A DNA stretch of 7,265 bases from Hyphomicrobiaceae bacterium (GTDB taxonomy: Bacteria; Pseudomonadota; Alphaproteobacteria; Rhizobiales; HXMU1428-3): contig JANQQH010000191.1 in NCBI GenBank assembly GCA_028285025.1, forward strand, positions 1-7,265, given 5' to 3'. Shown here one piece after another: positions 1 through 6,449 of this stretch (within the stretch, counting starts at the first letter, position 1; the number at the start of each line of letters is the position of its first letter). Below the pieces are notes generated by a model. That model was not told the origin of the DNA, made no database searches, and worked only from the letters and a program-made list of their open reading frames with translations. A program made the translations under genes and the position numbers.

Positions 1-1116
1 ATAGATCCCAAAACCGGAAAGGCCTATTTTGGACGCGGCCATGTGCAACTCACCTGGGACTGGAACTATAAGCGCATGGGCAAAGAGCTCAACATGGGCG
101 ATGAAATTTATATCAATCCCGACCTTGCCTTACATCCAGACACCTCCGTTGCCATCCTCGCCCAAGGCATGATCAAAGGTCTATTTACTGGCAAACGGCT
201 GTCAAAATATTTCAATGCCTCTACCACCAATTGGGGCGGTGCCCGGCGCATCGTCAACGGGCTGGATAAATATAAGCTGATTGGCGGTTATGGCCGAAAA
301 TTTCACGCCACGTTGCGCACCATTCCCTCAGACATACCTGTTGCCGAAGATGAGTGCACACTCCAAACAGTGCCCCAAAGCTGCCTCACCAAACTCAACA
401 GCCAACTTGCAGTGCTTAATGGTCAATATGATGATTTAAACAAACAATACAAAACCTCTCTGTCAGAAAATGTAGCACTTAAATCAAAAGTTGAAACACA
501 AGCCAAAGAAATAGCTGACTTAAAAGCCCAGCTACCAGGCACAACTGATGCTTTAGCTGAGCTACAACAAAAATACAAAACCCTTGAGGCCCGCTTTAAC
601 GACATAGAAACCCAAAACAACAAAACCAAAGCCGAAAACACCCGTTTGGTCGCTTTGGCAGATGACTTACAAACCAAACTAGATGACGCCATTACAACAG
701 GCTCAACAGGTACAGACAGCCAGTTATTGAAAAAACGCTTAGAGCAAGTTGAACAACAGCAAAAAGCGCTTGATCAAAAACTAACCCAAGTCACAAGTGA
801 ACAAACCCGTCTGGCCAAATTAAGCACCAGCTTGAGCGAAAAACAACAAAACCTTGATAGCCAAATCCAAGACATTGAGATTTCAAGACAAGCCCTACAA
901 ACCCGCGAAACCAATTTATTAAAAGATCAAGAGCACCTAAAGACACGCGAGCAAAGCCTGAATGAAGAGGCTTTGGAGCTTTCTTCAAAAGAAAACAGCC
1001 TAAAACGATATGAAACAGAATTAAACGAGAAAAAACAAGCGCTTGAAGACTATTATTCCAAACCATGGTACTCACGCGTGTGGGACAATGTTGCGTCTAA
1101 ATGGAGAGAAGAATGA
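1..1116 (+). CDS. GH19 chitinase/lysozyme-like protein with long C-terminal coiled coil (5' end outside window)
   Basis: The frame is open from base 1, so the true start lies upstream; the GTG at 43 sits inside a conserved motif and is not a credible start. The first visible residues (YFGRGHVQLTWDWNY) match the GH19 core motif, with the substrate-binding Gln and Asn in place. NPDLALHPD and GARRIVNGLD further on also fit family GH19, whose members cut chitin or peptidoglycan glycan strands. The two catalytic glutamates normally lie before this motif and so cannot be checked. After visible residue 105 the protein changes character. Two close cysteines (about 119 and 128) precede a Gln/Lys/Glu/Thr-rich coiled coil (about 129-350), broken near 231-241 by a Gly/Ser/Thr-rich hinge. 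The C-terminus is a short aromatic tail (KPWYSRVWDNVASKW). Such a long coil is atypical for GH19 and may be a spacer, oligomeriser or partner-binding rod. The stop overlaps the next gene. A signal peptide, if any, is outside the window. Confidence 0.85.
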   Translation: MDPKTGKAYFGRGHVQLTWDWNYKRMGKELNMGDEIYINPDLALHPDTSVAILAQGMIKGLFTGKRLSKYFNASTTNWGGARRIVNGLDKYKLIGGYGRKFHATLRTIPSDIPVAEDECTLQTVPQSCLTKLNSQLAVLNGQYDDLNKQYKTSLSENVALKSKVETQAKEIADLKAQLPGTTDALAELQQKYKTLEARFNDIETQNNKTKAENTRLVALADDLQTKLDDAITTGSTGTDSQLLKKRLEQVEQQQKALDQKLTQVTSEQTRLAKLSTSLSEKQQNLDSQIQDIEISRQALQTRETNLLKDQEHLKTREQSLNEEALELSSKENSLKRYETELNEKKQALEDYYSKPWYSRVWDNVASKWREE

Positions 1117-1703
1117 TCCGCCCAAAAACAACACCGAAACTTATGACCAAAATCGCTCTAGCCCTTACCATTTGTACCAGTTTAGGGCTTTTTATCACAC
1201 CAGCAAAAGCAGACCGCAAATTTGCTAAATTTGACATTGTGCTCAACAAATCTAGCGGCGCTGTAAACGTTGAAGGCTTAAAGAGCAAAAACTATTTACA
1301 AGAATTGGCCAACACCCGCTTTGTCTACCTTGACCTCAAGGTACTCCTTGATGGTACAGACGAAGATGCTGTTCTCCAATCCACAGAAGAATCTGATCGG
1401 CGCACCGAGGTTGACTGCCAATCGGGGCGCTTTGGCCCTCTGCCTATGGTTGACGGTATGGAATATTTTCTCACGACCTCATTTGAAGGCAAAAAAATTG
1501 ACGCCACCTTCTACCCAGGGAATCGCGCCAGATATACATTTAATGACGTTGCTTGTACCTACGACATTCGCATTAAAAAGCGCGCCGTATTTCACTTAAG
1601 AGGTTTCTTTGCCGTTGTTTCTAACACCTTTGAAGAAGGCGTCTCATTCCAACTCCGCCCCATTGCACCAACGCCTAAAGAAGTTGGCGAAATCCTAAAA
1701 TAA
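1113..1703 (+). CDS. Small secreted protein of unknown function, coupled to the GH19 gene
   Basis: This 196-residue protein belongs to no family I recognise. I chose ATG 1113 because it overlaps the upstream stop as ATGA and has GGAGAG (1103-1108) at good spacing; an in-frame ATG at 1101 lies upstream of that site and lacks its own. The N-terminus is a typical Sec signal peptide: basic residues to 13, a hydrophobic core (IALALTICTSLGLFI) and a probable cut after AKA at 31-33. Cys21 is within the core, but LTIC is a poor lipobox, so a lipoprotein is unlikely. The mature part has two cysteines (102 and 148) that could form one disulfide, and many short stretches rich in beta-forming residues, suggesting a small periplasmic or secreted beta-rich domain. 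The overlap implies translational coupling with the GH19 protein, so a role with it (inhibitor, chaperone or envelope partner) is a reasonable guess, not a demonstrated one. A strong terminator follows ten bases after the stop. Confidence 0.8.
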   Translation: MIRPKTTPKLMTKIALALTICTSLGLFITPAKADRKFAKFDIVLNKSSGAVNVEGLKSKNYLQELANTRFVYLDLKVLLDGTDEDAVLQSTEESDRRTEVDCQSGRFGPLPMVDGMEYFLTTSFEGKKIDATFYPGNRARYTFNDVACTYDIRIKKRAVFHLRGFFAVVSNTFEEGVSFQLRPIAPTPKEVGEILK

Positions 1704-1712
1704 TTCCAATGA

Positions 1713-1742
1713 AAAAGGGCTCTGCAAAAACAGAGCCCTTTT
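1713..1742 (+). terminator. Rho-independent terminator, probably bidirectional
   Basis: A perfect 12-bp stem (AAAAGGGCTCTG at 1713-1724 with CAGAGCCCTTTT at 1731-1742) encloses a six-base loop, CAAAAA. The right arm ends in four T. Read on the other strand the hairpin also ends in a T run, because bases 1712-1716 are A. It lies ten bases after the stop of the secreted-protein gene and 66 bases beyond the stop of the convergent S49 peptidase gene, so it probably serves both. Confidence 0.9.
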
Positions 1743-1808
1743 ATGCTCACCACTAATGCCAAAATCTAACCATGGCCGCCAAGACATGCCGCAAGTCTCG
1801 ATCAATCA

Positions 1809-2675
1809 CTAAAGCCCAAACCGAGACCAAAGCGCTCGCGCTTCAAGCGAAGAAATCATCTCATCTGATAAAGAAACATCGCCTTTAAAAAACGAACTCA
1901 TCACCCCTTGAGGGCTCGTGCGGCCAAACAAACCTTTTTTCGGTTTGATCAATTTAAGCTCAACATCCGGGCCAAACTCTTCACGCATTTTGGTACGCAC
2001 ATCGCTAAGCCCATCAATTAAACCAAGCTCAACGGCACGTTTCCCAGTCCAAAATTCACCGGTAAACAAATCATCAGATTGCAATTTTTCCTCTCGGCGC
2101 GATTTCACCACATCTTGAAAGGTTTCATGGATATCCCTTTGCAGATCTTTAATACGCGCCACATCTTCAGGGTTTTCCGGTTTAAAAGCATCCAACGTCA
2201 TTTTCTTTTCACCCGCAGTGTAAACCCGCCGGTCAACGCCAAGTTTTTCAATAGCTTGATCAAATCCAAAGCCAGCCATAATCACGCCAATTGAGCCAAT
2301 AATAGAAGACGGGTCAGCATAAATCTCATCACCAGCCAAAGCGATAAAATACCCCCCAGAGGCTGCAACATCTTCTGCAAAAACATAAATTTTCTTATCC
2401 GTTTCTTCCGCCAAAGCCCGCAAACGTTTAAAAATAAGCATCGATTGTACCGGCGAGCCCCCAGGTGAATTAATCACCACCGCCACAGCCTTTGCCTTTT
2501 TCTCTTCAAAGGCACGTTCAATCACATCGGCGCAATTTGCCAAATTAATCCCGGGGTTAAGGGGTGTTGCCATGCCAATAGGTCCAGTAAAACGCAGCAC
2601 AGGCACCACAGGTGTCTTTGCGAACAACCGCTTATACCAACTCTTTTTTGCCTTTTTTTGAGAAACCTTCGACAT
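1809..2675 (-). CDS. S49 family serine peptidase (SppA/SohB-like, short form)
   Basis: A 288-residue member of peptidase family S49, which uses a Ser-Lys dyad and cleaves membrane-derived peptides such as signal-peptide remnants. INSPGG (69-73) forms the usual Gly-rich turn. VAASGGYF (103-110) carries the nucleophile, Ser106. AGEKKMTLDAF (154-164) supplies the general-base Lys, most likely Lys158: it lies 52 residues after Ser106, the spacing I recall for Bacillus SppA. FTGEFWTGKRAVELGLID (204-221) is a further family hallmark. The length is that of the single-domain form, about half of E. coli SppA. The N-terminus is Lys-rich with no membrane segment, so the enzyme is probably cytosolic or peripheral. 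ATG at 2675 is preceded by GAAGGG five bases upstream. It follows the DUF2007-TrmN6 gene on the same strand after 67 bases, and I see no convincing promoter in the gap, so the two are probably co-transcribed. Confidence 0.93.
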   Translation of the reverse strand: MSKVSQKKAKKSWYKRLFAKTPVVPVLRFTGPIGMATPLNPGINLANCADVIERAFEEKKAKAVAVVINSPGGSPVQSMLIFKRLRALAEETDKKIYVFAEDVAASGGYFIALAGDEIYADPSSIIGSIGVIMAGFGFDQAIEKLGVDRRVYTAGEKKMTLDAFKPENPEDVARIKDLQRDIHETFQDVVKSRREEKLQSDDLFTGEFWTGKRAVELGLIDGLSDVRTKMREEFGPDVELKLIKPKKGLFGRTSPQGVMSSFFKGDVSLSDEMISSLEARALWSRFGL

Positions 2676-2742
2676 AAAAACCCTTCAATCTAATATTTTT
2701 ATTGATCCAAAACAAATAAGCACAGCCCAGGCAAATTACAAG

Positions 2743-3786
2743 TCATGTAAACTGTTTCAACCCATTGGGCCCAGCACAAAGGTCTTTCACCTGGGCACAA
2801 TAGTGCCCCTGCTCATCATGTAAAACGACCCCTTGTAATAACACCATAGGCGCGCGTGAACCTTTCACGCCTTGAACGATAACCCGGTTTGCAGGCTCAC
2901 CTGGTTTTGGAAACAAAGGTAAAACTTTCACCCCGCCAAAACGACGTGTAAGCACAGATAACACTTCATCAAGCTTTTCTGCCCTATGGATCATGGATAT
3001 AACCCCCTTAGGAGCCGCCATCGCCGTTAAAAACCGCACCCATTCTTCCAACGTTTCTGCCATGGCCCGCTTCGCGCGCCGCCGCAATGGATCGCTAGAA
3101 AAACGCATTGCCCCCTCATCATAAAAGGGAGGGTTAGCAACAACAAAGTCATACGAGTTACGCTTTAAGCCAAGCAACTCCAATTTTGTCACAGGGTCAC
3201 ACAAATCCCCCAAAAAAATGGAAACCCGCTCTTGCAATCCGTTGCGCTCAACATTGGCTTGGGCAATCTGAGTGTTAATTTGCTCAATTTCAATGGCATC
3301 GACCTGAGCCGTCTTACACCGTTGGGCAATTGCCAAACTCACCACCCCGGCCCCGCACCCAGCCTCTAAAACCCTCATAGACCCGTGATCGGGCACGCTA
3401 GCCGCTAGCAATATGGCATCAATACCAGAGCGAAACCCTTTTTTGGGTTGATAAATTTTTAAAGCACCACCAAGAAACAAATCATCTGTCAGCTCGTCTT
3501 GGTCAAGCAAAGCCATCATCTCTTGGCTTTTAGTCTCTTGACCCTCACACTCAAGCACACCCTTTAGCTGACCATTGGCCCCCTTAATCATCTGGCCCTT
3601 AATCATCTGGTAAGCGTCCTCATAACACTCATCACTCACCATAATGCGTCGGGGTAAAATACCAATTGACCCTTCAATCACACTCATATTGGTATCAAAC
3701 AAAGCATAATCAATGCCTTCTTGGCGCAAGACATCCTCAACATAGCTCAAGAAAACAACATCGTTGGTAGAAAGTAGCTCTTTCAT
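2743..3786 (-). CDS. trmN6: DUF2007-TrmN6 fusion: tRNA1(Val) (adenine37-N6)-methyltransferase-like protein
   Basis: This 347-residue protein joins two modules usually encoded by adjacent genes. Residues 1-64 match DUF2007, a small alpha/beta domain of unclear, proposed signalling, function (start MKELLSTNDVVFLSYVEDVL, then NMSVIEGSIGILPRRIMV). After a linker of about 35 residues comes a YfiC/TrmN6-type methyltransferase: LTDDLFLGGALKIYQPKKG (99-117), DAILLAASVP (123-132), the SAM loop VLEAGCGAGVVSLAIA (139-154), acidic E167, and NPPFY (218-222), the catalytic motif of amino-group methyltransferases. The expected reaction is N6-methylation of A37 in tRNA-Val. I chose ATG 3786 because the MKELL start fits DUF2007 and GGAAG lies just upstream; a TTG at 3825 would add 13 unrelated residues. 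Internal ATGs at 3519 and 3516 could give a stand-alone methyltransferase, but the ribosome site there is poor. The S49 gene follows on the same strand, and the polyprenyl synthase gene is divergent. Confidence 0.88.
   Translation of the reverse strand: MKELLSTNDVVFLSYVEDVLRQEGIDYALFDTNMSVIEGSIGILPRRIMVSDECYEDAYQMIKGQMIKGANGQLKGVLECEGQETKSQEMMALLDQDELTDDLFLGGALKIYQPKKGFRSGIDAILLAASVPDHGSMRVLEAGCGAGVVSLAIAQRCKTAQVDAIEIEQINTQIAQANVERNGLQERVSIFLGDLCDPVTKLELLGLKRNSYDFVVANPPFYDEGAMRFSSDPLRRRAKRAMAETLEEWVRFLTAMAAPKGVISMIHRAEKLDEVLSVLTRRFGGVKVLPLFPKPGEPANRVIVQGVKGSRAPMVLLQGVVLHDEQGHYCAQVKDLCAGPNGLKQFT
3581..3610. repeat. Perfect 15-bp tandem duplication inside the fusion gene
   Basis: CCCTTAATCATCTGG occurs twice head to tail (3581-3595 and 3596-3610). 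On the coding (minus) strand each copy adds five residues, giving QMIKG twice in a row at residues 60-69, right after the DUF2007 domain. The copies are identical and in frame, which suggests a recent slippage event in a tolerant linker. Confidence 0.9.
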
Positions 3787-3850
3787 AAACTTCCAAATAC
3801 CATTTTCAATAAAAGGGCTAATCAAGCCGAACTCAGCTTGTCCCCATTAT

Positions 3851-3886
3851 GGCCCAAAAGGCCGCTCCCCTGCGGCTAAGCGCCGC
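3851..3886. repeat. Cluster of alternative GC-rich hairpins in the trmN6 leader
   Basis: GGCC-CAAAA-GGCC (3851-3863) is followed by three linked arms: GCCGC (3861-3865), GCGGC (3872-3876) and GCCGC (3882-3886). The middle arm can pair with either neighbour, giving two mutually exclusive hairpins with loops TCCCCT and TAAGC. In the trmN6 direction the hairpin formed by 3861-3876 is followed by CTTTT. The block stands out against AT-rich flanks. It could be a weak attenuator or a REP-like repeat, and I cannot tell which. Confidence 0.55.
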
Positions 3887-3989
3887 AAAAAACACATCAA
3901 AAGCTTGACCACTCACTCAAAAAATTTGACTATAGATCCAATAATCAAGCCCCAAACGCACGATTTGCCATCAAATAAAAACAAGATCT

Positions 3990-4018
3990 TTGCTAATATT
4001 GAATTCTCATATTATACC
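3990..4018 (+). promoter_or_regulatory. Candidate promoter for the polyprenyl synthase gene
   Basis: TTGCTA (3990-3995) and TATACC (4013-4018) are separated by 17 bases, and each matches the sigma-70 consensus at four of six positions. An overlapping TATTAT (4010-4015) is a better -10 but leaves only 14 bases of spacing. The position, about 60-70 bases before the synthase start, is sensible. This is a weak prediction. Confidence 0.3.
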
Positions 4019-4072
4019 TATTCATATCAACTTGTGTAAGACCAGGACACAATAAATTTCAAACTGTATGCT

Positions 4073-4077
4073 GGGAG
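4073..4077 (+). promoter_or_regulatory. Ribosome binding site supporting a TTG start
   Basis: GGGAG lies six bases before TTG 4084. It decides the start of the polyprenyl synthase: there is no in-frame ATG or GTG between the upstream in-frame stop (TGA 4000-4002) and this site, and the first in-frame ATG inside the gene (4195) would remove conserved N-terminal sequence. Confidence 0.7.
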
Positions 4078-4083
4078 CTAATT

Positions 4084-5130
4084 TTGACCGTCCAGAACCT
4101 AACACCTGAAAATTTGACGGAAAAAGTGACAAATCAAGATCACTACACCCCAACACCCAGCCTGGCTGCTTTATTAGACTTAACGGCCAGTGATATGGGC
4201 CGTATCAACGACCTTATTTTACAAAAGGCGCACTCTTCAGTTGATATGATCCCTGAGCTTGCCTCTCACCTGATCAACTCTGGTGGAAAACGCATTCGCC
4301 CCATGTTAACGTGCGCCACAGCAAGGCTATGTAATTATGAGGGGCTTGATCATATTCCCCTTGCCACCTCAATTGAATTTTTGCACACAGCCACCTTGCT
4401 GCATGACGACGTGGTTGATGAAAGCGATATGCGCCGGGGCAAAAAAGCAGCCCGGTTATTATGGGGCAATCAAGCCAGTGTTCTGGTCGGCGATTATCTG
4501 CTTGGTCAAAGTTTTAAAATCATGGTCAGTGTTGGCCAACTTGAACCTTTAAAAATTCTCTCTCACGCTTCAGCTGTGATTGCAGAAGGCGAAGTTATGC
4601 AACTTGTCACAGCCGGCAACCCTCAAAGTTCACAAGAAGATTATATGGCCGTGGTCAATGCCAAAACCGCAGCCCTTTTCGTTGCCGCCAGTGAACTTGG
4701 CGCCGTGGTTGCCAACCGGCCCGAACAAGAACGCCAAGCTTTAAAAGACTTTGGGCACACGCTTGGTATTTTATTCCAACTAATTGATGATGCCCTTGAT
4801 TATCATGGAGATGCCGAAGATCTGGGGAAACAAGTCGGTGATGATTTCCGTGATGGCAAAATTACCCTCCCCGTTATCTTGGCCTACAAAGCTGGGACCA
4901 ACGAAGAGCAAAAATTCTGGCAACGAACCTTGGGTCAGGGTGACATTCAAGATAATGACTTAGAAACCGCTCTTCAACTCATAAACAAATACAAAACCAT
5001 CCAAATCACGATGGAACAGGCCCGTGATTATGGCCAAAAAGCCAAAACCGCCCTGCAAATATTTCCCACCTCTGTTTGGAAACATGCTTTGTTGGATACG
5101 GTTGAATTTTGCATTGAAAGAGGAAATTAA
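4084..5130 (+). CDS. ispB: Long-chain polyprenyl diphosphate synthase (octaprenyl/decaprenyl type)
   Basis: A 348-residue trans-prenyltransferase that extends farnesyl or geranylgeranyl diphosphate with isopentenyl units to make the ubiquinone side chain. All hallmarks are present: GGKRIRP (67-73) binds diphosphate; the first Asp-rich motif is DDVVD (108-112), followed by RRGK (117-120); the second is DDALD (235-239), followed by GK at 248-249 and DFRDGKITLP (254-263). The residue five before the first motif is Ala103, a small residue as in enzymes making long chains. The length is close to that of bacterial octaprenyl or decaprenyl synthases. Many Alphaproteobacteria make ubiquinone-10, so a decaprenyl product (ddsA) is as likely as octaprenyl; sequence alone does not settle it. 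The start is TTG, supported by GGGAG at 4073. The gene is divergent from the trmN6-like gene and convergent with the zinc-ribbon methyltransferase gene, with no clear terminator in between. Confidence 0.95.
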   Translation: MTVQNLTPENLTEKVTNQDHYTPTPSLAALLDLTASDMGRINDLILQKAHSSVDMIPELASHLINSGGKRIRPMLTCATARLCNYEGLDHIPLATSIEFLHTATLLHDDVVDESDMRRGKKAARLLWGNQASVLVGDYLLGQSFKIMVSVGQLEPLKILSHASAVIAEGEVMQLVTAGNPQSSQEDYMAVVNAKTAALFVAASELGAVVANRPEQERQALKDFGHTLGILFQLIDDALDYHGDAEDLGKQVGDDFRDGKITLPVILAYKAGTNEEQKFWQRTLGQGDIQDNDLETALQLINKYKTIQITMEQARDYGQKAKTALQIFPTSVWKHALLDTVEFCIERGN

Positions 5131-5210
5131 ACGATTGCTCCCCAACCCACTGTCTGGCAACTGTACTGTTGCAGCCCCACGAACAGCATCTCACTTTCAA
5201 AATCACTTAA

Positions 5211-6179
5211 CTATTTGTTGCGCCCATCAGAAAATTGAGAGGCCAGCATAATTTTTGAAAGCCGTGACATCCGCTCTAACCAGCGCCGATAGGGATTGAA
5301 CGATAAAAAATGGCGCAGGTTGGTTTGGGTTTTAAAATACTCTAAAATTTCCTGCCCATGGTTCGGCGCATAAAACCAATTAGGATCAGGCCCATCTACC
5401 TTGCGCAACACCAGTGTCGTATCCCCTTCTGGTAGAATTGGATATTCCTCAAAACCAGCTTTACGAGCCATCATTCTCAATGTTTTGGGTGAGAAATTAT
5501 AGATATGGCCGAAGTGAAAACGGGCATATGGTGTTTTTTGTGAACGAACAATGTTGGGAACCGAAATGTAAAGATACCCCCCCGGTTTAAGCCAACTATA
5601 GAACTTTTCAAGCGCCCCAAATGGATTACGAAAATGCTCAACAACATGATTTGCCGTGATTAAACCAATCGAACCTGGTTCTATTTCAGCGCTTTCCCAC
5701 ATACAACATTGCACATCAATGCCATAAGACTTGCGGGCAAATTCAGCAAACCCTTCATTTGGTTCAATCCCCTTGGCCTTGATGCCCTGTTCAACCAAAG
5801 TTGCAACAAATTGGCCACCGCCTGCCCCTACATCGAGAACAATTGTCTCAGGGTCTATTACTGGCGCCAGCATTTTAGCAATTGACTGCGCACCTTTAAA
5901 ATTTTTATAAATCGCTCTTTTGGAAGGCTGTTCAGCATTGTGATAATGTTTACGATAAAAGCGAGTGTAATAAGTCTCAACCTCTTTATCAGTTGGCATA
6001 GGATCGGTGAATACCAACCCACAATTTTTGCAACCAACCGTATGCAATTTATTACCATAGCGATCACGCCTTCCAACGGTTTCCTTGTCATCAGCCCCGC
6101 ATAAATGACAATCAGATATTTTGCCCGTGTACCGATAAGGAATCATACGAGTAATTGTTGAAGTTAGATGCGCAAACAT
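5211..6179 (-). CDS. Class I SAM-dependent methyltransferase with N-terminal zinc-ribbon
   Basis: A 322-residue protein. Two CxxC pairs (C24/C27 in CHLCG and C50/C53 in CKNCG) form a likely zinc ribbon. It is followed by GLVFTDPMP and a Tyr-rich helix (YYTRFY), an arrangement common in methyltransferases found in polysaccharide, antibiotic and sugar-modification pathways. The Rossmann part has the SAM loop VLDVGAGGGQFVATL (114-128), acidic E139 before a Pro, HVVEHF (178-183) and LKPGGYLYISVP (197-208). HFGHIYNFS (222-230) and TLRMMARKAGF (233-243) form the usual C-terminal features of this group. The substrate cannot be read from the sequence, and no sugar-pathway genes are nearby in the window. 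ATG 6179 is chosen although its upstream AGG is rather distant; ATG 6146 (Met12) has no ribosome site. The last 60 residues are basic and without a known domain. A candidate promoter lies just upstream. Confidence 0.9.
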   Translation of the reverse strand: MFAHLTSTITRMIPYRYTGKISDCHLCGADDKETVGRRDRYGNKLHTVGCKNCGLVFTDPMPTDKEVETYYTRFYRKHYHNAEQPSKRAIYKNFKGAQSIAKMLAPVIDPETIVLDVGAGGGQFVATLVEQGIKAKGIEPNEGFAEFARKSYGIDVQCCMWESAEIEPGSIGLITANHVVEHFRNPFGALEKFYSWLKPGGYLYISVPNIVRSQKTPYARFHFGHIYNFSPKTLRMMARKAGFEEYPILPEGDTTLVLRKVDGPDPNWFYAPNHGQEILEYFKTQTNLRHFLSFNPYRRWLERMSRLSKIMLASQFSDGRNK

Positions 6180-6212
6180 AGGTACTACCTTTAAAGCCCT
6201 TTAAAAAAACAC

Positions 6213-6241
6213 ATGAAAGGGCATTGGGCTTCACGAGTCAA
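6213..6241 (-). promoter_or_regulatory. Candidate sigma-70 promoter of the zinc-ribbon methyltransferase gene
   Basis: On the minus strand TTGACT (6241-6236, five of six consensus bases) is followed after exactly 17 bases by TTTCAT (6218-6213, four of six). Transcription would start near 6206 and leave a leader of about 27 bases. An inverted repeat, GCCCTTT/AAAGGGC (6196-6202 with 6216-6222), overlaps the -10 and the predicted start, and could be an operator. Confidence 0.4.
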
Positions 6242-6374
6242 TAATTTAGATCTTAAATCATAATCTATATAGGATAAGGCCTTGAAAAGGTCCATGAATG
6301 ACATCAGCCTTCAATCACTAAAATAAAGCAAAAAATAAGAAAAACTCATTTCAACTTTATTATAAACCTAACAT

Positions 6375-6391
6375 CAAGCTATTTTAGCTTG
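6375..6391. promoter_or_regulatory. 17-base inverted repeat upstream of the beta-helix protein gene (possible operator)
   Basis: CAAGCTA (6375-6381) and TAGCTTG (6385-6391) are a perfect 7-bp inverted repeat around TTT. A second, shorter one follows at once: TGGTA (6390-6394) with TACCA (6403-6407). They lie 43-75 bases before the ATG at 6450, where a promoter would be expected, though I find no convincing -35/-10 pair. The rest of 6242-6449 is AT-rich and shows no gene. Confidence 0.35.
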
Positions 6392-6449
6392 GTATTTTCA
6401 AGTACCATAAACTGTCAAAGATATTTCAATTATTTGGGGATCGGACAAA

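Larger units (their letters stand above)
3787..4083. other. Divergent intergenic region between the trmN6-like and polyprenyl synthase genes
   Basis: This 297-bp stretch holds no credible gene. It has two parts: a GC-rich block of inverted repeats near the trmN6 side (3851-3886, listed separately) and a strongly AT-rich part (about 3887-4060) that should contain both promoters. For the trmN6 direction, TATAGT (minus strand, 3934-3929) is a good -10 match, but only TTGGGG or TTTGGG lies upstream at 15-16 bases. For the synthase direction see the separate candidate at 3990-4018. A TTGACT at 3926 (+) lacks a -10 at the right distance. Confidence 0.6.

Noticed and set aside
423..1075. Open frames on the minus strand inside the coiled-coil region
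   Set aside because: They are antisense to a clear coding region of low-complexity Gln/Lys codons, lack ribosome sites and encode no recognisable protein.
1164..1176. Lipoprotein signal around Cys21 of the secreted protein
   Set aside because: The residues before Cys are LTI, and a lipobox needs a small residue just before it; AKA at 31-33 is a much better signal peptidase I site.
3764..4039. Plus-strand open frame across the divergent intergenic region
   Set aside because: It overlaps the trmN6-like start and the promoter region, and its product is low-complexity with no family resemblance.
5157..5172. Hairpin GCAAC/GTTGC between the convergent synthase and methyltransferase genes as a terminator
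   Set aside because: The stem is only 5 bp and no T run follows on either strand.
6294..6326. Ten-codon frame (MNDISLQSLK) as a leader peptide
   Set aside because: It is very short, its ribosome site AAAAGG is too close (three bases), and nothing links it to the gene at 6450.
6359..6364. Perfect minus-strand -10 box (TATAAT)
   Set aside because: No -35 like TTGACA lies 15-19 bases upstream, and the distance to the methyltransferase start is long; in AT-rich DNA it is likely chance.
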